The translations under genes and the position numbers were made by a program. A stretch of DNA of 39,014 bases from a virus, in IMG/VR virus record IMGVR_UViG_3300021405_000033, positions 1 through 39,014 of that record; one strand, written 5' to 3'. This document shows positions 14,019-20,820 of the stretch, piece after piece. The number at the start of each line of letters is the position of its first letter. Position 1 is the first letter of the stretch. Under the pieces are notes generated by a model, which worked only from the letters and a program-made list of their open reading frames with translations, was not told the origin of the DNA and did no database searches.

Positions 14019-14998
14019 CACCTGTAGTCCGCATGAAGTTCGGCTCGCACCTATACGGCACTGACACGCCGCAGAGCGACCTCGACTTCAAGAGCCTATT
14101 TATTCCCGATGCGCGCGACATCCTGTTGCAGCGCGTGAAGCACACCGTCGCCACGAAACGGCCCAAAGCCGAAGGCGAAAAGAACTATGCTGGCGAAGTT
14201 GACGAGGAAGGCTATGCGCTCCACCGCTTCATGCAGTTGGTGGCGGAAGGACAGACTGTTTCCCTGGACATGCTGTTCGCCCATGATGGGATAATTCTGG
14301 ATCGGTCGGAGTGCTGGGACAATCTTGTGGCGCATCGTCATTTGCTGCTGACAAAGAAAAGCGCGGCGTTTGTCGGCTACTGCCGCACCCAGGCCAACAA
14401 GTATGGGATCAAGGGCTCGCGGGTTGCTGCGGCCAGAAATGCCGCAGCTATGTTTGCCGATGCCTGCGAACGCCTTGGCACTACGGCGAAGGTGTCCGAG
14501 ATCGAGGCCGAGCTGAAAAGGTTCGTGGCCGAGAATGAGCATTCGGCGCTTATCCCGCTTTCGGCGGTCGGTCGCGGCGAGGAACACCCTCTCATGCACT
14601 TTGAGTGCTGCAACAAGAAAGTGCCGTTCACGGTCAACCTCAAGGCCGCGCACGAATTGTTTGCCCGTGTCTATGACGAGTACGGGCATCGTGCGCGAAA
14701 GGCCGAGACCAATGTTGGTATCGACTGGAAGGCGCTGTCCCACGCTGTCCGCGTGGCGCGCGAAGCCGTCGAACTTCTTGAAACCGGCCATATCACTTTC
14801 CCGCTGCCATATGCAGCGCACGTCCTTGAGATCAAGACTGGCGCGCTGACCTATGATGTGGTCGCGGGCGAAATTGAGGAATTGCTCGTTGCGGTCGAGG
14901 CGGCGTCCGAAAGATCGACGCTCCCCGACACGCCAGACATGCAATTTATGGAAGATGTGATCGCCTTCGAGTATGGAAAGGCGGTTGCCCGTGGGTAG
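14015..14998 (+). CDS. Pol-beta-superfamily nucleotidyltransferase (COG3541/RlaP-like), 327 aa
   Basis: ATG 14015 overlaps the previous stop. MKFGSHLYGTDTPQSDLDFKSLF carries the GS (10-11) and D-x-D (22, 24) motifs that bind nucleotide and metal in polymerase-beta-fold nucleotidyltransferases. KYGIKGSRVAAARNAA and a long helical C-terminal half follow. The pattern matches the COG3541 / RNA-repair-associated RlaP group as I know it; members transfer NMPs, probably to RNA ends. Strikingly, its stop codon lies inside the tRNA-His gene that follows (10 bases of overlap). A link between enzyme and tRNA is inference. Confidence 0.78.
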   Translation: MTPVVRMKFGSHLYGTDTPQSDLDFKSLFIPDARDILLQRVKHTVATKRPKAEGEKNYAGEVDEEGYALHRFMQLVAEGQTVSLDMLFAHDGIILDRSECWDNLVAHRHLLLTKKSAAFVGYCRTQANKYGIKGSRVAAARNAAAMFADACERLGTTAKVSEIEAELKRFVAENEHSALIPLSAVGRGEEHPLMHFECCNKKVPFTVNLKAAHELFARVYDEYGHRARKAETNVGIDWKALSHAVRVAREAVELLETGHITFPLPYAAHVLEIKTGALTYDVVAGEIEELLVAVEAASERSTLPDTPDMQFMEDVIAFEYGKAVARG

Positions 14999-15062
14999 CA
15001 TAGTGGTAGTGCGCTGGGTTGTGGACCCGGATGCCCGGGTTCGATCCCCGGCCTACGGCCCA
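14989..15062 (+). tRNA. tRNA-His (anticodon GTG)
   Basis: All arms fold. The acceptor CCGTGGG (14989-14995) pairs with CCTACGG (15052-15058) with one G-U. The D-stem is GCAT/GTGC and the anticodon stem CTGGG/CCCGG, with loop TTGTGGA giving GTG (15021-15023). The variable loop has four bases. The T-stem is CCGGG/CCCGG with loop TTCGATC. The discriminator is C73, usual for His, and CCA is encoded (15060-15062). Base -1 is C rather than the G normally encoded at -1 in bacterial tRNA-His, so G-1 would have to be added after transcription, or recognition is relaxed. The 5' end overlaps the nucleotidyltransferase gene. Confidence 0.93.
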
Positions 15063-15090
15063 AATGCAAACAATTATTGAGGAGCGGGCC

Positions 15091-15285
15091 ATGCGTCTGT
15101 ACCAGATCACGCGAGACAATGATGCTAACGTGCCGTGGGAGATGGAGATCGAGCGCGGCTTCTATATCGACCTCGACTGGAAGCAGTGGCTGTTCGGTTT
15201 CGGAGTGTATGGCTGCTCGGTATCCGGATGGGTGCTGACGATCAGCCTTGGGCCGCTATCATTCTCATTTTACATCAACCGATAA
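15091..15285 (+). CDS. Aromatic-rich small protein, 64 aa
   Basis: ATG 15091 follows TTGAGGAGCGGGCC; an upstream in-frame extension would run through the tRNA and is rejected. The product is rich in Trp, Phe and Tyr (DLDWKQWLFGFGVYG) and ends LGPLSFSFYINR, a beta-rich pattern I recall in short phage proteins without assigned role. It probably starts the run of micro-genes up to 17401. Confidence 0.7.
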   Translation: MRLYQITRDNDANVPWEMEIERGFYIDLDWKQWLFGFGVYGCSVSGWVLTISLGPLSFSFYINR

Positions 15286-15298
15286 GGGAGAGTTTTGC

Positions 15299-15442
15299 GT
15301 GGACCTTGGCAAGCAACGAGAGACTGAACCGTTAACGCTTCGGCGCGCGATCTGCTTTCTGTTCCATTGGACCAAGCAAGAACGCATGGGGAAATATATT
15401 TGGGTTTGTGGTCATTGTAAGGAAATCTGGTACTCAAAATAG
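15299..15442 (+). CDS. Micro-protein with CxxC pair, 47 aa
   Basis: GTG 15299 is preceded by AAGGGAGAG overlapping the upstream stop. The product has ICFLFHWTKQERM and KYIWVCGHCKEIWYSK, giving a CGHC knuckle plus nearby aromatic residues. A dimeric zinc site would be needed for a full ribbon. Function unknown. Confidence 0.6.
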   Translation: MDLGKQRETEPLTLRRAICFLFHWTKQERMGKYIWVCGHCKEIWYSK

Positions 15443-15452
15443 AGGAGAGTTT

Positions 15453-15524
15453 GTGGCGAACTGGCTTTACCTGATTGGTTCGATTTGCTTTGTCTCTGGC
15501 ACACTCATCAACATGGTGCGCTGA
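15453..15524 (+). CDS. Single-span membrane micropeptide, 23 aa
   Basis: GTG 15453 sits six bases after AGAGGAGAG. The peptide is almost entirely one hydrophobic segment (NWLYLIGSICFVSGTLIN) ending MVR. The stop TGA overlaps the ATG of the following gene (TGATG). Its size makes it uncertain, but the strong initiation signal and exact packing against both neighbours favour translation. Confidence 0.5.
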   Translation: MANWLYLIGSICFVSGTLINMVR

Positions 15525-15880
15525 TGATCGGGACTGTGACCCCTTTAGGAGACACTCACTTCCATGTCTGCGACCGATGCGCGGAAATTTGGTGCCACAC
15601 CAAGACCAGTGTGACGCCAGAGGAAAGGGAACGCATACACCGTTGCCCGCGCTGCACGGCGGGGCCGTACATCACAGCCTACGAGACAAGGCGTGAGGCT
15701 GATGACGTGAAACGTGTTATCCGGGCGGCAAATGACGCCGCTATAGCTTCGCCCAGCCCCATGCGCGCTGCGTTACAAAACCTTGTGGACGCACTAGCTG
15801 CTAACGATGAGGACGGCCTAACAGAATTTGCAGAACCAATGATAGCGGCGCGCAAGGCGCTCGCTGCATACCACGATTAG
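15524..15880 (+). CDS. Zinc-ribbon protein, 118 aa
   Basis: ATG 15524 overlaps the stop of the micropeptide. Two cysteine pairs, VCDRCAEIWCH and RCPRCTAG, form a four-Cys ribbon in the first 47 residues. The rest is an Ala/Glu/Asp-rich helical region (RREADDVKRVIRAANDA ... EPMIAARKAL). It may bind nucleic acid or a host protein. No family is assigned. Confidence 0.68.
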   Translation: MIGTVTPLGDTHFHVCDRCAEIWCHTKTSVTPEERERIHRCPRCTAGPYITAYETRREADDVKRVIRAANDAAIASPSPMRAALQNLVDALAANDEDGLTEFAEPMIAARKALAAYHD

Positions 15881-15890
15881 GGAGTAGTCC

Positions 15891-16049
15891 ATGTTCGTGA
15901 TGCTGATAATTACCAATCTTGCTATCGGACATCAGGTTCAAGTGCTGGATCAGTTTCCGACATTTGAGAAATGCGAAAAGCGCGTCCCACTAATGCAGCA
16001 GCTTGTCGGGCCGCAAGGTGATGCCATCTGCATTCCGATATATAGATAG
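15891..16049 (+). CDS. Small exported-type protein, 52 aa
   Basis: ATG 15891 follows TAGGGAGTAGTCC. A hydrophobic N-terminus (MFVMLIITNLAIG) is followed by a polar stretch with two Cys (FEKCEKRV and DAICIPIYR) that could form a disulphide, as in short periplasmic phage proteins. Function unknown. Confidence 0.58.
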   Translation: MFVMLIITNLAIGHQVQVLDQFPTFEKCEKRVPLMQQLVGPQGDAICIPIYR

Positions 16050-16059
16050 GAGCTACATC

Positions 16060-16248
16060 ATGTCCGGTATGCACGAAGTTGTCGCTACGAGAGACGCAGA
16101 GAGCAGAGATCGCCTAGCTGCGAAAGATGCGGAGATTGCAAAGCTGCGTGGCGTGCTCAAGGCGGTTATCGCTCATTGGGATGAGTTTGGCCCTGATCAC
16201 GGTTTCGCCGAAACCATGGACCGTATCGCCAGACCTGTAGTCAGCTAG
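16060..16248 (+). CDS. Coiled-coil small protein, 62 aa
   Basis: ATG 16060 follows TAGGAGCTACATC. Residues about 8-38 are a charged helix with heptad spacing (DAESRDRLAAKDAEIAKLRGVLKAV), followed by HWDEFGPDHGFAETMDRIA. No function is recognised. Confidence 0.62.
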   Translation: MSGMHEVVATRDAESRDRLAAKDAEIAKLRGVLKAVIAHWDEFGPDHGFAETMDRIARPVVS

Positions 16249-16258
16249 AGGGGCGGCC

Positions 16259-16432
16259 ATGGGAAATGACCCAAGACCATATGATTTGAGTCAGTCTGGC
16301 GAGATCGCCCGCTTACATCGGGAGCTTTATGGCTATCTGCTGACCTGCATCGGTCAGCATCACGGCACGGATAGGCCGGGGCGGCAGTACGCGCTTGAGG
16401 CCCTGAAGAAACTTTGTGACGACAGACTTTAA
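16259..16432 (+). CDS. Small hypothetical protein, 57 aa
   Basis: ATG 16259 follows AGAGGGGCGGCC. The product is polar and helical, with IARLHRELYGYLLTCIGQHHG and LEALKKLCDDRL. Two Cys and several His residues are present but not in a standard motif. It belongs to the micro-gene run. Confidence 0.58.
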   Translation: MGNDPRPYDLSQSGEIARLHRELYGYLLTCIGQHHGTDRPGRQYALEALKKLCDDRL

Positions 16433-16446
16433 TTAGGGAGCGGACC

Positions 16447-16653
16447 GTGGACGACAGCGAATTGTTTGAGACGCCAGAATGGTTAATCCGCCATGAGGCA
16501 CCTGCTCGGCGCGAGATTACGGTCGGCTTCACCTTTATGTTTGTCTGCTTCCCGCTCACGGAGTGGAGCAACTGGCTATGGCATCGGACCCCGTCGGGCT
16601 GGTGCGCCGGGCCCATGAGAATTTCTTTTAGACGCGAAATAGCAGTCAGATAG
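16447..16653 (+). CDS. Trp-rich small protein, 68 aa
   Basis: GTG 16447 follows TAGGGAGCGGACC. The middle is hydrophobic and aromatic (ITVGFTFMFVCFPLTEWSNWLWH) and could associate with a membrane. The ends are charged (DDSELFETPEWLIRHE, RRE). No domain is recognised. Confidence 0.58.
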   Translation: MDDSELFETPEWLIRHEAPARREITVGFTFMFVCFPLTEWSNWLWHRTPSGWCAGPMRISFRREIAVR

Positions 16654-16664
16654 GGAGCCGGGCT

Positions 16665-16883
16665 ATGTATCGCTATCAATGCTCGACATGTCAGAAGAAG
16701 TTCAAGAAGGAACAGGGCGCGAAAGCGCACATCGCCGATCACCACAAGAAGAAAGGCGGCGAGGTCCGTCTGCTTCCGGAAGTTCAGCCCGACCACGAAG
16801 AGAGTTTTGCGGACCGCTCCATCGACGCGCATCTGGATCGCGCGATGGGAATTTACAATCCAGATTCAGATTGGCTTATTTGA
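16665..16883 (+). CDS. C2H2 zinc-finger protein, 72 aa
   Basis: ATG 16665 follows TAGGGAGCCGGGCT. The N-terminus is a clear C2H2 finger: YQCSTCQKKFKKEQGAKAHIADHH, with C6, C9, H22 and H26 or H27, the hydrophobic core Phe13 and a very basic helix. The C-terminal half is acidic (PDHEESFADRSIDAHLDRAMG). A single eukaryotic-style finger is uncommon in phages outside the Ros/MucR type, which has different spacing. DNA or RNA binding is the likely role. Confidence 0.72.
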   Translation: MYRYQCSTCQKKFKKEQGAKAHIADHHKKKGGEVRLLPEVQPDHEESFADRSIDAHLDRAMGIYNPDSDWLI

Positions 16884-16895
16884 GGAGCAAAGCGC

Positions 16896-17126
16896 GTGAG
16901 CGGACATCTGATGTGGGAACCGGCAGACCGGAAAAAGAAATCGCTGCCAACCACTTTGAAGTGGGCCCTAGAGAAACGATATGGCGGCTCGCCAAACGAT
17001 ATCACGATGAGCCAAGACCACATGAACTATCTTCATGGCTTGCTCGACGGTGGCGTAGAAGGCGCGCAAGAGCTTATAGACGCCATCGACAAACATGGAT
17101 CAGTCCAACTTACTGTCGAATATTAA
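16896..17126 (+). CDS. Small hypothetical protein, 76 aa
   Basis: GTG 16896 follows TGAGGAGC, which contains the upstream stop. The product is polar, with LKWALEKRYGGSPNDI and MNYLHGLLDGGVEGAQELIDAIDKHG, probably helical. No function is recognised. Confidence 0.62.
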   Translation: MSGHLMWEPADRKKKSLPTTLKWALEKRYGGSPNDITMSQDHMNYLHGLLDGGVEGAQELIDAIDKHGSVQLTVEY

Positions 17127-17137
17127 AGGAGTTTCTC

Positions 17138-17401
17138 TTGACCGAACTACTTCCAACCCTTCGCCAGTATGCTGACGCAGGCGACCGCAATATGAACGTG
17201 GCGACATTGCCGCTAGACATCTTTGAGTTGGCGGTCAAGCAATTGTCGGAACAGGATGCCATGATCGCGGACAACATCGAGCGACTCTATGAGCTTGATC
17301 GCTATCGCGAGCGATACGAGCAGTTACGTGAGGCGCTGATAGACGCGCTCGGACCGCAGGGCGATACGATCATCTCGCTCTGTGTTGGCCCCGCGGACTA
17401 G
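17138..17401 (+). CDS. Helical small protein, 87 aa, last of the micro-gene run
   Basis: TTG 17138 follows TAAAGGAG; a longer frame reading through from 16679 lacks such a signal and overlaps real genes. The product is almost wholly helical with coiled-coil-like LYELDRYRERYEQLREALIDAL. Its last four bases overlap the 3' end of the leftward Rad52-type gene. Confidence 0.65.
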   Translation: MTELLPTLRQYADAGDRNMNVATLPLDIFELAVKQLSEQDAMIADNIERLYELDRYRERYEQLREALIDALGPQGDTIISLCVGPAD

Positions 17402-18096
17402 GCCGGCGCCGTCTTGCGGGAAATCAGCTCCACGCGTCCTTGATAAATCCTGCACAGATCCTTGTATGCGTCCGGCGCCTTGCGCTTCAGACGGTCAAAC
17501 GCCGATCCACTGGGCGCGTCCGTGAGGCTACCGCCGTGCTCGTCGAGCCACATATACAGGTCTGGCAGGCGTTCCGCGGCGGTGATGATGGCGGTCTGCT
17601 TCTCCATCCAGTTTTTCACGCCCTCGGCCACATCGGGGTCTGGCCCGTGCTGCACCTCGGTCTGCTCTTTGTCGTAGAGGGCGAGGCCGAAGGAGTTTCC
17701 GAACGTCATGAGGGCGCGCTTCATCGCGTCCGTCTCGGCTTCCTTGAGGGCGCTTTCGTGGGCTTGACCCAGATCGCGGTCGATACCATGGCCTGTGCCG
17801 CAGCCTTCACGAATTATTACCGTGCCGACCGTGATGCGAACGCGGGCGATATACGTGACGCCCCATCCTAGGGATGTGTTGGGCGGTTTGCCGATCTGGC
17901 GCCCTTTCTCCGAAACCATGCGTAGATCAATGGTTTCTCGCGCCCATCCGTCGAATCCAAATATCCGGTTTGCTTCCCGGATGGCCCACCACCCCTCGAT
18001 GTAGGACAGTGTGCGGCCCGACTGGTCACGCGACTTGACGTTCTTGGCGTTGAGCGGGGCAGCGAGGAGGGTGATCTGGGCTTCTGTGAATTTCAC
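17398..18096 (-). CDS. Rad52-family single-strand annealing protein, 232 aa
   Basis: The N-terminal 150 residues follow the Rad52/Rad22 fold. SYIEGWWAIREANRIFGFDGW (31-51) is the diagnostic Y-x-x-G-W ... A-N-x-x-F-G-x-x-x-W element. VTYIARVRITV then GCGTGHGIDRDLGQAHESALKEAETDAMKRAL form the DNA-binding groove. The C-terminal 80 residues are helical and probably for partner contacts. It anneals complementary single strands in phage recombination, normally with an exonuclease; the YqaJ-like protein in the other leftward unit is the candidate. GTG 18096 has GAAGGTGAATC upstream and overlaps the preceding stop. Confidence 0.88.
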   Translation of the reverse strand: MKFTEAQITLLAAPLNAKNVKSRDQSGRTLSYIEGWWAIREANRIFGFDGWARETIDLRMVSEKGRQIGKPPNTSLGWGVTYIARVRITVGTVIIREGCGTGHGIDRDLGQAHESALKEAETDAMKRALMTFGNSFGLALYDKEQTEVQHGPDPDVAEGVKNWMEKQTAIITAAERLPDLYMWLDEHGGSLTDAPSGSAFDRLKRKAPDAYKDLCRIYQGRVELISRKTAPA

Positions 18097-18251
18097 GATT
18101 CACCTTCATCTTTCGCAATATCGCAAATGTCGCGCTGGTGGCGGATTTCTTCTTCCTGCGCCGGAGTGCGCCGTGTGGGCGAGGAAGCGGCGAGGAGGGC
18201 GAACAGGCGCTCGAACGCCTGCTTGCGCGTGGGGATGGCAATAGCCGGCAT
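18093..18251 (-). CDS. Small helical protein, 52 aa
   Basis: This frame starts at ATG 18251 (overlapping the upstream TGA) and ends overlapping the GTG of the Rad52-type gene (GTGA). The product begins PTRKQAFERLFALLAASS and ends with a charged region (EEEIRHQRDICDIAKDEGES). Coupling at both ends supports it. No function is recognised. Confidence 0.65.
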   Translation of the reverse strand: MPAIAIPTRKQAFERLFALLAASSPTRRTPAQEEEIRHQRDICDIAKDEGES

Positions 18252-18433
18252 CAAATCGCCGCTTGCTCGTTCAGATTGTTGAGCATCTTGACCGCGTAGA
18301 ACACATATGCGCCGCGCTCGAGTTGGTAGCGGATGAAGGCGAAAGCGGCTTTCATGTCGCGCGCCTTGCTGACGGCCTCGCGGATGTAGAACTTTTCCTC
18401 GCGGGTGAAATAGACCCTGCTCAATTTCCTCAT
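18251..18433 (-). CDS. Small basic protein, 60 aa
   Basis: ATG 18433 follows ACGGAGAACC and overlaps the preceding stop. The product is basic and helical (REEKFYIREAVSKARDMKAAFAFIRYQLERG). It may bind nucleic acid. No family is recognised. Confidence 0.68.
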   Translation of the reverse strand: MRKLSRVYFTREEKFYIREAVSKARDMKAAFAFIRYQLERGAYVFYAVKMLNNLNEQAAI

Positions 18434-18564
18434 GGCTGGTTCTCCGTAGTTGCCTGTTCGGCCAATTTGGCCTTAAGCTTCTTGGCTCGATGCTTGCGCA
18501 CGCGGTCGCGGTTCAGTCTGCGAAACCGGGCTAATTCTCGTTCGGCTTTTGTCATATTTTTCAT
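18430..18564 (-). CDS. Very basic helical micro-protein, 44 aa
   Basis: ATG 18564 is the first start after the leftward promoter. The sequence KAERELARFRRLNRDRVRKHRAKKLKAKLAEQ is one amphipathic, Arg/Lys-rich helix. There is no Shine-Dalgarno, and the -10 element lies about nine bases ahead, so the mRNA is probably leaderless or nearly so. It overlaps the next gene by ATGA. A role as a small DNA-binding regulator is possible. Confidence 0.62.
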   Translation of the reverse strand: MKNMTKAERELARFRRLNRDRVRKHRAKKLKAKLAEQATTENQP

Positions 18565-18571
18565 GGTTGTT

Positions 18572-18634
18572 ACATTACACGGACGGTCTGTAACGTGTCA
18601 AGGCTTGACAGTAACATTACCTGAGGGGTATATC
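18572..18634. promoter_or_regulatory. Palindromic divergent promoter/operator
   Basis: A perfect palindrome TGTCAAG-G-CTTGACA (18596-18610) contains a -35 element (TTGACA) for each direction. Rightward: TTGACA 18605-18610, 18 bases, TATATC 18629-18634, then ATG at 18641. Leftward: TTGACA read 18601-18596, 16 bases, TGTAAT read 18579-18574, then ATG at 18564. GTAA/TTAC half-sites recur around it (18571-18578, 18590-18593, 18611-18620), the last as the inverted repeat GTAA-CA-TTAC. One dimeric regulator could control both units. Confidence 0.7.
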
Positions 18635-18640
18635 GGCACG

Positions 18641-18787
18641 ATGAACAAGCGCGAAACCCTCCGCCAAGCCCGCCGCGTCCTCCACGCCCGTCTCCGCGCC
18701 GAGCTTGAGGCGGAGAAGTTGAGCAAGGAAGATCGCAAGCTGGCCCGCAGGGACCAATTCCGCCGCACGGGAGATTTGGATGACTGA
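18641..18787 (+). CDS. Basic helical micro-protein, 48 aa, probable leaderless start
   Basis: ATG 18641 lies about seven bases after the -10 element, at the expected transcription start. A GAGGGG exists but is twelve bases from the ATG. The product is one long charged helix (RETLRQARRVLHARLRAELEAEKLSKEDRKLARR) with an acidic tail. Like the divergent 18564 gene, it is short, helical and Arg-rich, so the pair could be cross-acting regulators. That is inference. Confidence 0.6.
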   Translation: MNKRETLRQARRVLHARLRAELEAEKLSKEDRKLARRDQFRRTGDLDD

Positions 18788-19019
18788 GCCCGCCCGCATT
18801 CTGCAATACAAGCCCCGCCCGAAGTGGCACGAAACCCACCTTGGCGTAGGTGCTGATTACCGCCTCAGCGCGCCCCGTACGCAGCGTGAGGCCGGGCTGG
18901 AGTTCATGCAGTGGGAGGACCGGCTACCGCGCCAAAGGCCGCTGTGGGAGGACGTGGTGGCCGGATTTGGGCTGCTGGTGTTCCTGGCGATTGTCATTCT
19001 CATGTCGTTGGCAGCCTAG
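18780..19019 (+). CDS. Single-span membrane protein, 79 aa
   Basis: ATG 18780 overlaps the upstream gene by eight bases. The first 58 residues are polar and the C-terminus is one membrane helix (VVAGFGLLVFLAIVILMSLAA). No family is recognised. It is followed by another small membrane gene. Confidence 0.65.
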   Translation: MTEPARILQYKPRPKWHETHLGVGADYRLSAPRTQREAGLEFMQWEDRLPRQRPLWEDVVAGFGLLVFLAIVILMSLAA

Positions 19020-19027
19020 GAGGGGTC

Positions 19028-19165
19028 ATGGCGCACTGGAGAGATGAGGAAGATTTCTGCCGTCCGAGGGTGACCTTTGGGGCTGCCCCAGCCTTGATCG
19101 CGTTTGCGATAAGCATGGCGCTCTGGGCGGGATTTATCTGGTCTGCGGTCGAGTTTGGCCGGTGA
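19028..19165 (+). CDS. Small membrane protein, 45 aa
   Basis: ATG 19028 follows TAGGAGGGGTC, a strong signal containing the upstream stop. One membrane span is visible (APALIAFAISMALWAGFIWSAV). Its stop overlaps the GTG of the methyltransferase (GTGA), so it is translationally coupled. Confidence 0.65.
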   Translation: MAHWRDEEDFCRPRVTFGAAPALIAFAISMALWAGFIWSAVEFGR

Positions 19166-19779
19166 CGGAAGCGTTCGATGGGATTCCGCGCGCCCATTTT
19201 GCGGCGATTTTGGCCGATCCACCGTGGCATTATAAAACCTACAACGAAAAGGGTCGGAAGCGTTCGCCCGACTGGAAACCATTCAAGGGCTCACCGTCGA
19301 TACACTACGACACAATGAGCGCCGACAGCATCCGATCGCTTCCCGTTTCTGACCTCGCCGCGCCCGATACATGTCTTTTCCTTTGGATCTGCTGGCCGAT
19401 GCTGCAGGAAGCATTGCAGCTTATAGAGGCGTGGGGGTTCACTTACAAAACCTGTGCCTTCGATTGGATGAAAGCCAAGAATCAGCTTGAGATTTTCAGC
19501 AATGAGCCAGCCGTTCAAATCGGTATGGGGTACTGGACGCGCTCGAATAGCGAAGTGTGCTTGCTCGCCACACGCGGCAGACCAAGGCGGCTCAAAGCTG
19601 ATGTTCGCCAAGCCATCATCGAGCCGCGCCGCGAGCACTCCCGCAAGCCAGATTGTGTTTATGACCGTATAGAGCGGCTTGTCGCTGGCCCATATCTCGA
19701 GCTTTTCGCGCGCACCTCGCGCCCAGGCTGGACGGCATGGGGGAACCAATCTGGCAAGTTCTCGGTGGCGGCAGAATGA
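19162..19779 (+). CDS. MT-A70 family N6-adenine methyltransferase, 205 aa
   Basis: The catalytic motif DPPW is at residues 19-22 (AAILADPPWHYKTY). SWITCH-like elements of the family follow: TCLFLWICWPMLQEALQLIEAWGF, KPDCVYDRIERLV and LELFARTSRPGWTAWGNQ, the S-adenosylmethionine pocket. In phages this family methylates adenine in DNA, often to evade host restriction. The NPPF/DPPW order and length are normal for a stand-alone enzyme. GTG 19162 is coupled to the upstream membrane gene. Confidence 0.9.
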   Translation: MTEAFDGIPRAHFAAILADPPWHYKTYNEKGRKRSPDWKPFKGSPSIHYDTMSADSIRSLPVSDLAAPDTCLFLWICWPMLQEALQLIEAWGFTYKTCAFDWMKAKNQLEIFSNEPAVQIGMGYWTRSNSEVCLLATRGRPRRLKADVRQAIIEPRREHSRKPDCVYDRIERLVAGPYLELFARTSRPGWTAWGNQSGKFSVAAE

Positions 19780-20087
19780 TGCTGGACAGATTCGGAAAAC
19801 CGATCCGCGTCGGCTGGGCTATCCACGAAATCCTGTGGATAGAAGCAGCGCTGACGCTCCCGCGGGCAGAGCGGTTAGCGGCGTTCGAGGACATCGCCAG
19901 CATGACCGGGCGGACGGTCGCAGGCGTCCAGACGAGGGCCTACACCCTCGCCGCAGAGAGGCCCGCCCAGTCGGACCCCCGTACCGTCATGGTGCTTGCT
20001 GTGACCAAGCCTGGCCGGCCTCGGATACCGTTGGCCTGCACTGCAGGGAGTGCTCGGCGTTGCAAAAGTCGGAGGCTGGAAGCATAA
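19776..20087 (+). CDS. Small helix-turn-helix-like protein, 103 aa
   Basis: ATG 19776 (or 19779) overlaps the methyltransferase stop. Residues about 18-55 look like a compact three-helix domain (WIEAALTLPRAERLAAFEDIASMTGRTVAGVQTRAYTL), similar in layout to Myb/SANT-like or homeodomain-like DNA-binding units. The basic C-terminus (CTAGSARRCKSRRLEA) may be a random extension. Function is unproven. Confidence 0.55.
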   Translation: MMLDRFGKPIRVGWAIHEILWIEAALTLPRAERLAAFEDIASMTGRTVAGVQTRAYTLAAERPAQSDPRTVMVLAVTKPGRPRIPLACTAGSARRCKSRRLEA

Positions 20088-20199
20088 TCGCCGCTCTGGG
20101 GACGGGCATGATCACCCGTTCTGCAATCAGACGTTGGCCGAGCTCGGGTTTCGCAGCCTGGGCCCGGCTCGGCCCATCGTCTCAACAGGTTGAGGACCT

Positions 20200-20820
20200 A
20201 TGCCGCATAGCGCATGGATGCCCCTCTATTGGGGTGATTATTTCCAAGATACGCTTGAGTTTTCGACATTTCAGCACGGGGTTTACCTGTTACTGATCGG
20301 CGCCTATTGGGCGCGCGGGGGCCCACTGCCAAACGATCCACAGGCCCTCGCCAAGATAGCAAGAACATCTTGTGACAAGCTTACAAGGTTCGGAAATCCC
20401 ATTCTTGCTAAGTTCACTTGCAAAGAAGGCTTGCTTTACCACAGTCGCATTGAAAAAGAACTACTTAGGTCTAGCGAACGCTTGGAGTCCGCTAGGGCGA
20501 ACGGTAGAGCGGGCGGGTTAGCGAAATCCTACCTAACCACATCCACATCCACAAAAGAAGAAAGTAAGAAAGAAAACATCCTGAACTTTGTGGTTGGGAA
20601 GAACGGGAACGGTTCTGGAAGTGGCGTCACCATCAAAGACCCAGCCGAGCGTCTCGCCAGATTCCAGAAATGGCTCGCAGAGAGCTTCCCTCACAACGGC
20701 TGGGATCTGGTCGCAGCCGCAGCCGACAAAGCCCACCCCCAGCACGAGATCGCTCTTACGGCCTGCAAGCGCCAGGCTAGGTCTTTAGGAAAGGGATGGC
20801 CGACACAATGGCCGTCCTGA
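20200..20820 (+). CDS. DUF1376 protein, probable replication-associated, 206 aa
   Basis: The N-terminal 90 residues have the DUF1376 signature: MPLYWGDYFQDTLEFSTFQHGVYLLLIGAYWARGGPLPNDPQALAKIAR. This is a winged-helix-like unit often found where phages encode replication initiators. A Ser/Thr/Lys linker and a C-terminal helical part (AERLARFQKWLAESFPHNGWDL) follow. In related phages a helicase loader often comes next; here it does not. It is the only replication-type candidate in the genome. Confidence 0.82.
   Translation: MPHSAWMPLYWGDYFQDTLEFSTFQHGVYLLLIGAYWARGGPLPNDPQALAKIARTSCDKLTRFGNPILAKFTCKEGLLYHSRIEKELLRSSERLESARANGRAGGLAKSYLTTSTSTKEESKKENILNFVVGKNGNGSGSGVTIKDPAERLARFQKWLAESFPHNGWDLVAAAADKAHPQHEIALTACKRQARSLGKGWPTQWPS

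Noticed and set aside
16679-17137. N-terminal extension of the 17138 protein back to 16679
   Set aside because: It would overlap two genes with good ribosome sites and reads as unselected sequence, while TTG 17138 has AAAGGAG just upstream.
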